Shown in pieces: positions 40,130 through 52,700 of a stretch of DNA of 64,000 nucleotides. The stretch lies in NCBI GenBank assembly GCA_905221605.1, contig CAJNDS010000026.1, forward strand, positions 186,001 through 250,000, read 5' to 3'. The notes beneath the pieces were generated by a model. It was not told the DNA's origin, did not search any database, and saw nothing but the letters and a program-made list of their open reading frames with translations. Made by a program: the position numbers and the translations under genes. This DNA comes from Symbiodinium natans (lineage: Eukaryota; Sar; Dinophyceae; Suessiales; Symbiodiniaceae). How positions within the stretch are numbered: position 1 is the first letter of the stretch; each line of letters opens with the position of its first letter.

Positions 40130-41660
40130 ACCCCGCGAAGGATATCGAACAGGCCAAGACCATTCTCAGCACCAAAGGGTGCCTGGGGCACAACTTTTCC
40201 TGGGGCTGGGAGAATGGCACTCAGGGAGCTCTCGACAGGGGGCCGGGAAGGAAGAAGAGAGCATGCTCGTGATGTCGATATTGTCAGAACACACAACTTG
40301 GGACATGAGAACCAGGCCACTCTAAGCTGGGTTGACGCCGTAATGATGACCTGGCAACTCGCCTGACCACAAAAAGGCCGATCAGATGCACACCTGCAAA
40401 AGCCTGCTATTGGCTGCCGAGCCTTGCAAGCGAGTTGTGACATCCCAGGAGGTGGTACTCCGGACTGGGACGTGCCGGGAGCAAGCGCCTGTGGAACCAG
40501 AACAGAAGCTACCCATGCCGTGACTGCATCTCGGCCCCCTTCTTCTGGAGGCTTCTAATAATAGGTTGATTTCTGAGTGTATAAATTCAGTTCCATGTGC
40601 TTCTTGATGTTTCTAGGGGAACGCTTAGGGCTTTCTGACGCTAGTGAAAGCTCCCGACTTCAGTTCAGGGCTTGTTGGGAAAGTTTCTCGATCGAGGCCT
40701 TGAATCTTCAGGGGCTTCGGATTGAGAATTCAGGGCACCAGACGAATCTGCACGCGAAGACACGGCCTGCAACGCTGGTTGGCGGAGCGCGCGCGCGCCG
40801 GCAAGTCGTTACCGCAGTCCCCGAGGCTGCCAGCCAGATGCAGATCCGGCTCCGCTCCTGGTTGTGTGAGACTGGAAGAGTCGAGACTCCGATTGAGCTT
40901 AGCTAGGATTTGGAAGCAGTTTGGAAGCCTTCAGAAAAACAAAAAGCAACAGAACAGGTGGTGCTTCGCACCCGCATCGCACTTTGAAGAGCTTGCGGAT
41001 GCAAAAAAGGGGCGACGATCTTCCTCTTGCACAGCCTAAGGCCTCAGGGCACAAGAGCGTTGACTCGCAGAACCCTAAACCCTAAAGAATGCAAGTGCCT
41101 GCAAGAGGGCTCAATTGGGCATTTGCTAGCCTGAGCTAGCCAACCCGACTTTGGTGTTGAGCGCACGCATGCACAAGAAATGTATGGGAGCCACAGCCGC
41201 ATAGCTTTAACTTCTTGCTAAAATCTTGTCCGGCGTGCATGAATAGGGAGAAAAGAGTCATTAACACAGCATGCAAAGAGCTTGAAGAGGTGTGACGAAA
41301 CCTTGCCTCGGCGTTGGTTGAGTTTCCATATTGGCTGAGCCTTCGCGATTCCTTCGCGATGGTTTGCGCAGGAGCTCTCAGCAGCGCAACCTGCCCCGGT
41401 ACAGATGTAAGTTTAACTGCACCAGGCTACTTCACTCAACCTCGCCCAGAGCCTCGCCCAGAGAAAACGCCAGCACAAAGCTTCATAACATGCTGTCAGG
41501 AGACTGAGTTGCAGCAGGACAAGGCTACTAGCATAAGCTTGTCAACAACACGAAGAGAAGGGTACCCCAAGTCGATGAGTCGAAGTGTCTGCTGTCAACA
41601 CGCATGTTTTGGCCGCTTCATGTCGGCTCTCATCCTCCGCCCAGCGTCCACACCTGCTGT
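40130..41660. other. No gene recognised; weak ORFs
   Basis: Open + frames at 40577-40906 and 41314-41691 have no domain and no matched splice sites. Part of 40130-40300 could be the 3' end of the esterase gene. Confidence 0.3.
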
Positions 41661-41670
41661 TGGGTCTAAG

Positions 41671-41721
41671 GCCGAGACCAGCCCCAGATGAACTGTGCTT
41701 CGAGTTGGTGCCCGGCTTGCG
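41671..41721 (+). CDS. Short exon ending directly at a TTTAGGG array
   Basis: The frame reads PRPAPDELCFELVPGLR and ends GCTTGCG|GTTTAGGGTTTAGGG, with the donor supplied by the telomere-like array (41722-41745). Upstream acceptor GTCTAAG. No partner exon known. Confidence 0.35.
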
Positions 41722-41759
41722 GTTTAGGGTTTAGGGTTTAGGGTTTGTTTAGGAATCCA

Positions 41760-43829
41760 GGGCGAGGCATTGCGTTTCAGGGTGCGGTCAGAGTGGACCG
41801 AAGCATCTTAGGGCTCCGGATAAGCGTGTTAAACGATGAACTATAGGATTTAGTGTTTAAGCAGGCATTTCTTTTTAAAATTAGCTCAGAGGGTTGAGGT
41901 TTCAGGAACCTTAAACCCCAAACCCTGAGCCTTCAATCTGAAAAAGCGGACACGGGTAGTAAGGATCCTGAGGTTCCATGGAGTTGATCCTCAAGGCTTG
42001 GGATATAGGCTTGGGGTTTCGGGTTTCAGGATTCTAGGGTTTCAGGATTTTAGGGTTTAGGGAATTTAGGGTTTGAGTTTCAATGGTTCAAGGATTCTAG
42101 GGTTCAGGGTTCAAGGATTCCAGGGCTTTGACATGTTTAGAGGGCTCAAGGATGGTCAGACAGTTGGCTGATAACCCGAGGTGCGAAACACCTTCATTGC
42201 CCGCGCCCGAGCGCTCATATCTTTTTCTTGGCACCACCTTAGGTTTAATCTTTGGGGGTTTGGAGTTTAGGGTTTGGGGTTTGGGGTTTAGGGATTAGGG
42301 TTTGGGGTTTAGGGTTTCGGGTTCATTTCAATAAGCCCCCCACCCCACCCAACCCACCCCCAACTTGGGTCAAAACAAAGAGGGTCAGGGGCAAGGTGCT
42401 TTTGGCGGGGCCCTTCAGATTAGAGATTCTGAGTTTGGAGGCTGGGAAAGTTACTAGTTCAAGTAATCATTGCCCTGAGACGCTCAGCCAGCTGTGCAGA
42501 AGCCAAGCACTCACTCTCTCTGTCTCTCTGTCTGCCATACTGTCTCTTCTCAGCTGAAAAGAGAGCTTATCAAAACTGCTTCTGTTACGGGTCTAGTCGT
42601 CGGAATTTCGGAAAAGAATTTCATCCACCCCCTCATGCATACCTTCCCCGCCCTCCTTCGGGCCGGCATCCTCAACTACAGCCCTAAACCTCCAAAAAGC
42701 CCTCAGCCTAAAACCCAACAAGCAAGCCATGGGCCCGCCTCCCAGAAGCACGAAACCCTGAAACCCGAAGCCTTAAGCTTCCAAGGACCAGATCCCGGGT
42801 ACTCCCAGCCCCGCAAATGGGGCCGAGCGCCAGGCGCCGTGCGCCCCCCAAAACCCAAAAACCCTCCTTGGAGGTTCATGGGCAGTTATAGCTGGGGTTT
42901 CGGGTTTCATGGGCAATTGGTCACTACGACACGGTGGCTTCTTGCATACCGGGTGGGGGGGGCGGGACACTGAGTACCTGCCGTGTTGTTCGGGCTGAGC
43001 TACTTGCTACCAAGCTGCAGGTAAAGAGAGTGACCGGGTAGGGTTGTTGAACATTTGCTTGGAGTAATATGTTGGAGTTCAGCAAATGTCTATAAGGGCT
43101 TAAGGGAGTGAGTGAGTTAGCTAGTGTGTGGTCTCTCTCAGGGGGCAGGGAGGTGTTTGGCGGTCTTCGGGTCGGTTCCCTAAATCATGCCAAGGATCCT
43201 TTGTATGATGTTGGGAGTATTCCTCAAGGGTTTTTGGAGTCTCTGGGTGATAGACGCGCCCTTAGTGGATAGTGTCCTGAAGGAGTGGTCCAAAGGGCCT
43301 GATATGTCCGAACCCCCTAAGGCCACCTTGCTGCTCCCAAAGATTCCCTGAGTGCCTCCCTTCAGGACCTTATAATTCAAGGACTACGGTAGGGTATGTG
43401 AAGTTTCTGAAGTCTGGAAGGTCTGGTCCAAATCCAAACCGGCAGTGGTTGCAGGATTGCATGACGGAAAGATGCTTGTTTTTGGCGGGGGGGTTGTCGC
43501 GGTCCTGGCTCTTCACATGTTTGTCTTGCCTCCTGCGAAGCCTTTTCGTGGTTGCAGAACGGAGTCCCACCGACGGGTTGGGCCTTGCCCCCATGGCTTC
43601 GGTCGCTTACAAGGACTTCCTCAAAGACGTCCTGGGAGGAGTGCCTAGGGGGAGGGGGGTCAGGGGGCGGTTCGCGTTTGGTTGGGGGTTGACAGTTTTG
43701 GTTTGTGTTCAGAGCTGATGTTGGGGGTCTGTGCGATGTGACTGGGATCTTTTTCGATCTTTTTAATTCTCGTGTCCGTGGGTGTTTGGGCGCTTGACTG
43801 GCCTTCCTGCTTGCGGCGAGGCGCTGCAG
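41760..43829. other. Mostly telomere-like degenerate sequence
   Basis: 41980-42330 is degenerate GGGTTTAGG. 42660-42960 is rich in CCCTAAA-like and AAACCC words. A + frame at 43398-43718 includes MASVAYKDFLKDVLGG and may contain an exon, but the overlapping minus frame (43949-43377) is also long, so strand is unresolved. Confidence 0.35.
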
Positions 43830-43957
43830 ATGAGATCGAGGAACGCGACGAGAAGTTGCTCGGACAAAACTGCGACATCTTCGCAATTCCTGAGGACAAG
43901 GAGGCCTCGCATCGAATGCTGGGTCTTTTTCAACGTCATGAGCCCTCATCCTTAGAG
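43830..43957 (+). CDS. Exon of unknown gene
   Basis: Between GCTGCAG and TTAGAG|GTGAGC, 42 codons plus 2 bases. It reads EIEERDEKLLGQNCDIFAIP, then EDKEASHRMLGLFQRHEPSS. Strong splice ends and charged, globular composition. A CCCTAAA array (43967-44015) follows only 10 bp after the donor. No family recognised. Confidence 0.6.
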
Positions 43958-43966
43958 GTGAGCACC

Positions 43967-44015
43967 CTAAACCCTGAACCCTAAACCCTAAACCCTAAAC
44001 CCTAAACCCTAAACC
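43967..44015. repeat. CCCTAAA array
   Basis: Six to seven units, C-rich on +, starting within the intron that follows the exon at 43830-43957. Here the C-rich array sits at the 5' end of the intron, an exception to the usual order. Confidence 0.95.
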
Positions 44016-44120
44016 TGGCAAAGCTACTTACCCAGTCCCCTGAATCCACGCGGCCTGTGACGGATGTCGTACGTTGTTCAACTTGCGGTCCCGCTTCGGG
44101 TCCCTGATGGCATGACCTGA

Positions 44121-44152
44121 AAGAGGGGCTTAAGAGGGGCTTAAGAGGGGCT
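44121..44152. repeat. Three units of GAGGGGCTTAA
   Basis: An 11-bp repeat that is the reverse complement of the minisatellite unit at 21844-22044. Confidence 0.7.
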
Positions 44153-44164
44153 ACTGCATGCTAT

Positions 44165-44290
44165 TCTATTATGTTTTAAGTTCTATCTTCTATCCTCTAT
44201 TCTATTCTATTCTGTTCTGTTCTGTTCTGTGGTGCTCTATTGCATTCTGTGCTGCTCTATTCTGTTCGGCTATATCTATCTCGCTGATCC
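44165..44290. repeat. (TATTC)n/(TGTTC)n pentanucleotide array
   Basis: TCTATTCTATTC then TGTTCTGTTC and degenerate CTGTGCTGCTC units. Reverse complement of the (TAGAA)n class at 7322-7395. Confidence 0.9.
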
Positions 44291-44299
44291 TCCAATCTT

Positions 44300-45187
44300 C
44301 AAGCTGGAAGCTTTCCTGCGCTTCAATTTGAGAGAGATCCCCAAACGTCGAATCCTCAAAATAAACCAGAAGCTGTATCAGACCACACTGCGCCTGCAAA
44401 TTCCAGAGCCCTAGTTCCGAGGAATGCCCAGAACTTTATAATCCCCACAGAACTGTATTCGACTATCATCCGAGCCCTTTCATCCTTGCATGTCTGTAGT
44501 GTAGCATAGTGATGATGAGGACTTCTATTCTTCCCCCGTGGCCCTGCAAGGATTCCAATGAGGAGGAGGAAAAGATGGAGGACAAAGCAGGAGAGACTGT
44601 GCCTCTTGGAAGCACCGGGTCGCTGCCTTCGAGGGTTGGGGCCGAAAAAGTTCGTAGTAGTATACCCCCTACAGTCTCATAGAACTGTACATCATCGTAA
44701 TGACTGTAAATAATATTCCCTTGCAGCCCCTATGTACGGATACCATAATGTATCCCATCAGAAGATTTCTGGGGTGTCAGGATCCATCGGCCCGTGCCAT
44801 GACGATAGAAGGTAGCATGTGGCATCACATCGAGCATGTTCTAGACTACGGCATCACCGCAAACGTACGGCATCACCGCAAACGCGTCTGAGATGACTCT
44901 CCGATCATTCCATCACATGGAGCAATGCCGCATAGCATCATTTTGCAGTACATCATATCTTATTAGCTCTCTCGTGCTGCATCACAAATCAAAGAATAGA
45001 GATGTCATTTATGTGATTCTTTTTCGAGACATTATTACATGAAACCTGTTGTCTTTCATGTCATGTCATACCAATTATGTTTCGCCATATCATATAATTT
45101 CAGAGGACGGTATGGATACTCACGGCACACAACAGTCCTGAAGTAGGGGCCCCGTTTGGAGTCAATTTGGGACTGAGGTGCTTCGCG
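44300..45187. other. No gene recognised
   Basis: Contains repeated CATCAC/CATCGC words (44820-45060) and an AT-rich stretch around 45000-45110, but no exon that could be supported. Probably the promoter side of the gene starting at 45188. Confidence 0.4.
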
Positions 45188-46356
45188 ATGGATTCCTCAG
45201 ATGACGACAACGATTCGGACGTAGACTCCGAAGAGTGGGACCTGGAGGACGGCAGAGGTCATTGAGCTTGAGGCGGCGTAGTGCCCTCGCGGGATGAAGT
45301 ATCGTCACGATGCCCCATTGCATGATATGACATGTTGCATTGAGTGGTTCTGGGTTCTAGGTGCTCTACACCAAACCTATTCTGTCTGTCCTGTTCCATT
45401 CAGTGCTATTGTGCTGCAAGAGTTGCAGATCTGCTGGAGCACTTGGGGTCCTATCTAGGCTTCCATGAACGAGGGCCCGGTGCGAGTGAAAACCGTGGTC
45501 CCCCTTTCATGCTCAATGTTGGAGGCATTGCAATACAGGCCGACAAAACAATTCTTGATATGTCGGCTGCGAAGGACGCGTATAACTTTGATCCGGAGCG
45601 CGTTGCGGAGCTCTTGAAGAATCCAGACGTTTCGGAGGAGGACCTGGTGGCTTCTCAGCGGCAGAATCGGAGCCCTCGTCTCGGTGCCTTCCATGACGGG
45701 TTCCCTCCATCATTTCAGGCCTTGGGTTGGGTGATGTTGGGTGGAGGTGGGGGGCGTCTGATTTCGAGGCCTTCGTGCTGTGAGGTTCGCCTTGTGGCAC
45801 TTTGCAAGGCCTCCAGGACCCGTGGTCCACTGGCCATAGGGCGCTCCGCATTCCTGAAGGCCAGAGGATCTAGGCACGGGGATGCGTGCAGCTATGACCC
45901 AGGCTTGCATGCCTGGAATGCATAGTGGTGCATGGACCTGACTTATGGCTTGATTGCATATGCAGACACGCTGGGTAGGTAGGTAACTACAAGTGCATGT
46001 GCATGCAGGCACCTCTGGGCGCGTCCTCTGGGCGCGTGTACGTATGCATGCCTGAATACCCGAGTATGCTGCCGTATGCGCGCAGGTGTGGAGGCGTGTG
46101 TGGGTGTGTGTGGGCATGTGTGCTGTGCCCATGGGGTTTGCGCACCTCCTGCAAAGGGGCATGTGTGTGCATGAACTTGCGCACATGCACAGGTACGTGC
46201 CCACGCAAACGTGCACCTAAGTTGTGCACTGCCCTACGATCCACATCCGGAGAGTCTGGCCGTTGGCTCCTCATGTAGACCGCAGCCCGCTGGTCCAAGG
46301 AATCGCTTCAGGAGACCATGGCCGAGGCGAAGAGCACTCTTGGGGGGATAGAGTGA
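45188..46356 (+). CDS. Three-exon acidic protein, about 133 aa, complete model
   Basis: Exon 1: 45188-45257 (MDSSDDDNDSDVDSEEWDLE), donor AGAG|GTCATT. Exon 2: 45423-45683 after CAAGAG, donor CTCG|GTGCCT. Exon 3: 46286-46356 after CCGCAG, reading RWSKESLQETMAEAK to TGA. All joins are phase 1 and in frame. The N-terminal 20 residues are almost all Asp/Ser/Glu with several acidic Ser sites that casein kinase 2 could use. The middle holds LLEHLGSYLGFHERG and a helical stretch DPERVAELLKNPDVSEEDL. No catalytic domain; perhaps a nuclear or chaperone-type adaptor, but function is unknown. Confidence 0.65.
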
Positions 46357-46879
46357 TAGAGCGTAGTGTGTTTTGAGGGGTTGGTTATGGTTGGTTCAGG
46401 GTTCATGTTCCAAGTCAGGGCTTGGGGCTAAGAGTAGCCGTGGGCTTGGCTTCCCAGGTCTCACATGTCTTCGTGGGGCCGGGTAGGTGAGTTGCAGCGG
46501 CTGTAAACTTTGTACACTTTTGGCCCTGAGCCCCCGAGCCCCACCACCTCAACTTAAAGCCGACTAGGGCCTTAGGGGCCAGTCTGGCACACTTTGGTGA
46601 TTTTTGCCTGCTACCACTGGGGGCCCTGTTAGGGCTCAAGGGAAGCGGGGCAAGATGTTGCGTCAAGGGAGTTAAGGGGATGCAAAGCTCAGGATTTGCT
46701 GTCCAGCGGCATAGGTCATGCAGTTCAGCAAAGTGAGTACATGAACCAAACCCCGAACCGGAAGCCCCTTCCTGTGTGGGAGGGTCTCAGGGTTAGGGCT
46801 CAGGGTGTGGGGCCCAGATGAAGTCTTTTGGAAGAGGGCCCAGGGTGTAGCTGGGGAACGCACCCAGAAACCTTGAGTC

Positions 46880-47064
46880 CCGAAGCCCAAGGCAGACATA
46901 TATATATATATATAAGTATATGTATATATATATATATGTATCTATACATATACATACATGCAAATATTTTTATGTATGTATCAAACACATATAAAGATAA
47001 ATATGAATATAAAGATAAATATAAATATATACATATATATATACAGATATATATGTATATGTAT
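46880..47064. repeat. TATA/TATATG-rich microsatellite
   Basis: Irregular (TA)n, TATATG and AATATAAAGATA units. The Ile/Tyr frames here are artefacts. Confidence 0.9.
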
Positions 47065-47084
47065 ACGTAGAGCGCCAGGGCTTG

Positions 47085-49245
47085 TTTGGGGCAGGCGATG
47101 ATCCTGCGGATGACCGCGGAGGACCCGGATGTGGAGGCCTCGCGCCACCTTGCTGCAGCAAGGCTACGGCTTCGGCCTCTGGGGCTCAGGCCCTAAACCC
47201 TAAACCCTAAACCCTAAGCCCTAAGCCCTAAACCCTAACCCCTAAACCCTAAACTCCTAAACCCTAAACCCTAAACCCTAAACCCTAAACCCTAAACCCT
47301 AAATCCTAAACCCAAACCCTAAACCCTAAACCCTAAACCCTAAACCCTAAACCCTAAACCCTAAACCCTAAACCCTTAACCCTTAACCCTTAACCCTTAA
47401 CCCTTAACCCTTAACCCTTAACCCTTAACCCTTAACCCTTAACCCTTAACCCTTAACCCTAACCCTAAACCCTAAAGCCTAAACCCTAAACCCTAGACCC
47501 CAAACCGTAAACCCTAAACCTCCCCCTTCTGGCCCAGTCCAAGCCCAGAGGCCCAGCAAAGCCTTCATCCCTTCCTCGCTCCAGGCCTCGCCGGGCCGAC
47601 AAGGGCCATCGTTTCCACCCTTTCGTCTTGGGGTTGAGGTCCTAGGTTTCGGATTTGGGTTGCTTTTTCCTTTGGGTCGCTTGGTGAGGCCCGACCTGCC
47701 AAGAAGACATCAGCGGCCTCATGACGCCTCCGGCGCAGCCGGCCACCTTCGATGCGACGCCTGGGCTTTGTTGGGTCTCCTTGCATCTTTGGGCTGTAAG
47801 AGCCGTCTCTCCGAGTTGGCTTTGCACAATGGGAGCCCCTAAACCCTAAACCCTAAACCCTAAACCCTAAACCCTAAACCCTAAACCCTAAACCCTAAAC
47901 CCTAAACCCTAAACCCTAAACCCTAAACCCTAAACCCTAAACCCTAAACCCAGCAAGCCCTGAAAGGCCCTCCTTTAAAGGCTTGAATGCTGTTCACCGA
48001 GGACGACGCCGGACCCCAAGGAGCTCTCCAAAAAGCTGGAGCAGGCCGGCTTCGGGCTCATTGCCTTGACAAGGGGGGGTTCGATCCCTTCCTTGTTAGG
48101 GTTGAGGGTTTAGGGTTTAGGGGTTAGGGTTTGGGGGAGCATGGGAAAGAGCTTCCTTTGACAGGTGCCCGGCCGAGTCAGACGATCCTCCATCAATCGA
48201 CGCGGGGCCCTGGATGACGTGGCGAAGTCGGCCGTCAAGAACCATCGGCTCCTGGGCATAGAGCTTACTGGTATGAACATAGGTGCAACTATAGTGAGTC
48301 AGTTCAACCCATGCAGGAGCCGCGTGATAGCGAAGGGGGATCCAGAGAACAGACTTCGGCTACTAGAAGTAGCAACAGTGAAGCTCGGTCTACTTTCTGC
48401 GTCATGGGACGTCTCATTGGTAGGAGATCCTGCTCCTTTGAGCCCCCTAACAGGGGGGGGGCGGGACGCCCTTGAGATAAGTCTAGAAGACGGGTCATAG
48501 GCGGACCGTGGCGTGTTTTTTTCAGAAGCCTTCCCTTTCCTCGAGTCTGGCCAAGGAAGAGTATCGCTTGCATCGCCTCAGCCAAGATGGGCAGTGACGA
48601 AGGCAACAAGGACCCACGCGGCAACTGGGAGGGAGCGAGCCCAAGATCAGCTCTGTAACATCCCTCAACTCGAGATGATGGCAGTGAGGGGCATATCTCA
48701 GCCTCAACCAAGCTGCGTGGCAGGATAAGATCCAGCAGGCGCTCACGAACTCTAAGAAGCGCCACCGGATGAGCATGTGCAAAGCCGTGGAGATGCTCGA
48801 CCTCGCAGGCCCGCAGCTAGAACACACGTCAGCGGAGTGCGTGTGCGTGGGCAGTCCCAAAGTGTGCAGGCTTCGTAGCCAGGGGCTCACGTGCCCGACC
48901 ACACGCGCAGGTCCCCTTTTTTGGAGATCCCAGTCCCTGTGATTCAGGATTCAGGGATGAAGAGGACAAGGAAGTCGTCAGCAACAAGCTGGAGACGCTG
49001 CAGAAGCAGCCCGGCACATCCAGGACCCCCTTTCCCTACTCAGAGACAGGATTTCCCCTACCCTTTGTGTTTCGGCAGACCAGGTCTTTAGACCATGTAA
49101 TGCACCGGTTTTCGCTTTCAGTTCCCTGGGACTGCAGAAGCAGAGCGCATTCCTAATTGCCCTGAAGATTGTCCCCTTGTCAACTTGTTCTGCGATGTTC
49201 CCCTGCAGCACGAGCTAGACATTGGTGAGGTCGATTCCTGGGGTT
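47085..49245 (+). CDS. Series of exon-like segments, unknown gene(s)
   Basis: Protein-like segments, each next to plausible splice sites: about 47093-47160 (MILRMTAEDPDVEASRHLAA), 48004-48082 (PDPKELSKKLEQAGFGLIAL), 48524-48597 (SLAKEEYRLHRLSQDGQ), 48726-48850 (KIQQALTNSKKRHRMSMCKA..), 48945-49030 (RDEEDKEVVSNKLETLQKQ) and 49120-49222 (FPGTAEAERIPNCPEDCPLV..). They are charged and helix-rich. Arrays of CCCTAAA (47191-47518, 47836-47951) and TTTAGGG (48096-48138) lie between them. They may be 5' exons of the PAM2-containing gene or a separate gene; phases were not solved for every junction. Confidence 0.45.
47191..47518. repeat. CCCTAAA array with a homogeneous CCCTTAA block
   Basis: About 330 bp. 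Mostly CCCTAAA, but 47372-47456 is about 12 successive units of the variant CCCTTAA, then CCCTAAA again. The variant block indicates local expansion of a mutated unit after insertion. Confidence 0.95.
47836..47951. repeat. CCCTAAA array, 16 units
   Basis: Nearly perfect units ending AAACCCAG, an acceptor-like end, before a segment that becomes exon-like at 48004. Confidence 0.95.
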
Positions 49246-49771
49246 ATTTGCTCAACACGGAGCTTTGCCTTGCATTGCGAAAGCAAAACGGTGCAAACCC
49301 TGTTGGCCTTGGTACCCCTCCCCTTTCCTCAGAATGAGCCGCAGCCTAGTCGTCCAGCCGAGTAGCTGCAAGACCAACATCCTTGGGGCTCTTCACACAA
49401 CAACAGGAGCAAAGTCGCAATCCCCAAGTTGGCAGCATTGAGCTTCCACTGTCCCTTCTACCATGTCACTCGAAGCTTGGGCCCCTGCCATAGCTTTGAG
49501 GTGCGTCCTCAAAGCCAGGGCGCTGCATCGCCAGACAGTGGCCAAGGCTCTGAGTCGAGGGGGCTTGGGGGCCTGGGCTAGCAGGTTTGGGGAGCCTCAA
49601 GACCTTGCTCCATCTCCAACATCCGGTTCAACGGTTCAACGTGTCTCCGCAGCCGCAGTGTGACAGTGTGACACGCAAACCAAACCACCAGCAAACTCCC
49701 AAGCCCTTGCAAGTACCTGAACCCTAAACCCCTAAACCACTGGGCTTCTCCTGGCTTCTCTCCTCCCTGGA

Positions 49772-52700
49772 CAGGTTGCCCTCGAGACGGTTGGTGGGGA
49801 CTTGCTGCCGGCCTCCGAGCTCGCCAAGGCGGGCGAGGCGCCCGGGGGGGAGGGTGGTGGGTTTAGGGTCTGAGAAAAAGGGGTGAAAAAGGGGGGGTGA
49901 AATTGGGGTTTAGGGGTTGAGGGGTTTGTGGCGAATGGGGGTTTGTTCTTCCCAAGCAGCTTTTGGATGACCAAGCGTGCCCCCCCAGACCCCTACCTCC
50001 GAACTGTTGTGATTTGATATGTTCTGGAGCCTCTAAACTCTAAACCCCCAAACCGTCCCTAACCCCAAACCTAGAACGAAGCTTCAAAGTGCCACTCCCC
50101 AACCCTGGGGGCCCCCTCATCTTCGGCACAGGGCACTGCGGAGGCCTCCAAGGACGGCAATGCCAAGGCCTCCAGCTCCGCAGAAGCTCGGCCAGGGGTG
50201 GTTTAGAGGTTGAGGGTTGCTGGGAGGTTTGGAGGGCCCGGCTTAAGGGGTAAGGCTAAGGGATGAAAGGGAAGTTTAGGATTTTTGGTTTGGGGCTTAT
50301 GGGTGTATAGGGCTTGGTTCTGGAGTTTGGGCTTTGGGTGCCGGGTGCTTTGGGATGCCCGGAGATGTCGATGTACGTGTTCAGGGTCATCCAGTTCAGT
50401 TTCAAGGAGATTGAGGTCATCATGAACTCCTCTTTAGTGGTAGAATCAGAAAAAGAAGAAGAAGTAGTGGCAGTCGTCGTCATCGTGGTGGTAGTCGTGG
50501 TGGTGTTGGTGTTGTTCTGCAAACAGACACACGCTATGACTATCAGAATCCACAGCATGCGCCTCACTCGCTCAGGAGAAGCCCAGGGTCATCAGCAACC
50601 TCTCTGCGTCTGCGCGGGAGTTCAAGCCGGGGGCCCTACATTCGGCTGTGAGGCTTAGTGTTTTGGGGTGAAGAGCCTTGGTCTGGATTCCTGTTTTTGG
50701 GAATTGAGCTTTCCGTCTCTGTTACCTCTGAGCCCGAGCTTCAGGCCCTCGGCAAAGCAGGAGAGCATCGAGCAGAAGATCAAGAATGCGGTGAAGGCCG
50801 CGCACCAGCGCGCCCAGAAAGAGCAGGGGACCGTCGAGCCACCACCCCGAGGCTGGCGGTAGCTACTTCTCTGCTACTGCTACTGCTACCGCTACTGCTA
50901 CCGCTACTGCTACTCCTGCTGCTCCTGCTGCTGCTGCTGCTGCTGCTGTTGTATTTTGCCGCGAATACTTTCGAAAAAGAGACATGTCTATGTCACAGAT
51001 TTTTTTTGGCTTTCGAGTCGAGGGGCGGGTGTTTTGCATGGTTCCCTGAGTTTAGGGTTTCGGGTTTTAAGGGGTTGAGTTCTTTGGGCTGAACCAACTT
51101 CCGCAGCCGCCGTATCTCAACGGCAGCACGTGTCCGGCAGCTCTTGACGCGATGATCGGTGCCATTGCACGCGATGCATCTATGAACCTGCTTCCCCATC
51201 TTGAGCAGGTTCTGCGGCAAATTATGTAAAAATACTTCGTGAAGCACGCGCTGCACTAAACGATGGATGCCCCCGTAGCGTGGACCGTGCCCTGGCCAAT
51301 GGATGCGCTTGTGCCACAGACGATGCCTGATCATGCGAAACGCAATGGATGCCTGGTCGCACGGATCCCGCGCAACGCAGTGGATGCCCGCGTAGCACGG
51401 ATGTTATCACCCCAAGAAAAAACACCGCAAACCACCCACACGACGAGCAACAACACCGCAAATACGGATGTTTGCAGCATGGACGTCATCATCCGGAAAC
51501 CTACGTTTTTAACCCCCCCCTCCCCCCTACTCCTACTCCTAGTCCTAGTCCTACTCTACTCCTTCTTCTTGTTTAAGGTTCCTCGGGGAGGTGTGAGGGT
51601 TTGGGGTTGGGCCCTTGCGGGTTCTTTCCAACATGGGAAGCTGAAGTACATGCCGCGAAGTGGGTGAAGTTGTTTCTGACCCTACGCCCTCTAACCACCC
51701 CCCCCCACCCCCCCACAAGCTCTGCGAGGCTATGATGAATGGGGCAACCCCTATGCACAGGGCTGGGGGTCGCATTACCAGCAGTGCGACTACGGCTACG
51801 TGCAGGGCTATGACCAGGGCTACAACACTGGCTACAACCAGATGTACAGCCAAGGATGCGGCCAGGCCTCAGTCCTGCCCTGAGGGTTTGGGGTTGAAGG
51901 CATTTGGAGCTTGGCGACCATCTGTCTGGGCATTGCCTTTTCTCGAAGCCTGTCAGTTGATGTAGAGTCAATGTAGAGGCAGCAATGCAGGTTCCTTCGT
52001 AGAGCAAGTCTTGTCCGGTGAGAGTTTGTGTGTGTCTGGAATCGCGCGGAGGCTTACGACCCAACCTGGAACAATGGCTGCGGCTATGCGCAGGCGGGCC
52101 TTGAAGTACTATGCCTGCTGCCCTGCAACGTTTTCAAAATTCTGGGCCACCTTGCGTGATGAAATTGTGTCCCCGTGCCCGACGTGTGCATTTCGTCCTG
52201 CGTGCCCTGCGCCCTCGCCCCGTGCATCTTAACCGGAAGAGCTCGAGCTGATGCGCGCAGGGCAGCCCGCCATGGCAGCAGATGCCGCAGCAGCAGAACT
52301 GGATGCAGGCGCCGCCTTGCTGTCAGAGCGATGTCCATGCCGCCCAGCCCCCTCACCTCGAAACATGAACTTACAGGCGGGCAGACCTCTTGGCTCGAGT
52401 GTATGCGGACATTGCACAACATGTATGCTGAGAGTCACCCCGGACCTGGGAAACCCGGACCTGGGAAACTCTGAGCCACCCTCAAAACTGGGGCGTCGTG
52501 ACGCTGATGTTCCTGCAGGGCAATCCTGGGCAGAACTGCTGGATGACACCAGAAGGACACCGGGCTCACACAAGCTGCATGGTGTTGCAGACGAGCACCC
52601 TGTGATGGGGCGATCTTTTGAGCTCGCTTGGGCAGTTTTCTAGTTTTCTGGCGTTTGATACCTTACACCTCCAGCCGTTTCGATACTGGGTTGGAAGGGG

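Noticed and set aside
43377-43949. 190-codon minus ORF, Pro/Arg-rich
   Set aside because: It overlaps a better-supported + exon (43830-43957) with clean splice ends and shows no domain.
51500-51560. CRISPR-like or other regular short-spacer repeats anywhere in the window
   Set aside because: No array of identical repeats with unique equal spacers was seen; the short (CTACTC)-type tract here is simple sequence.
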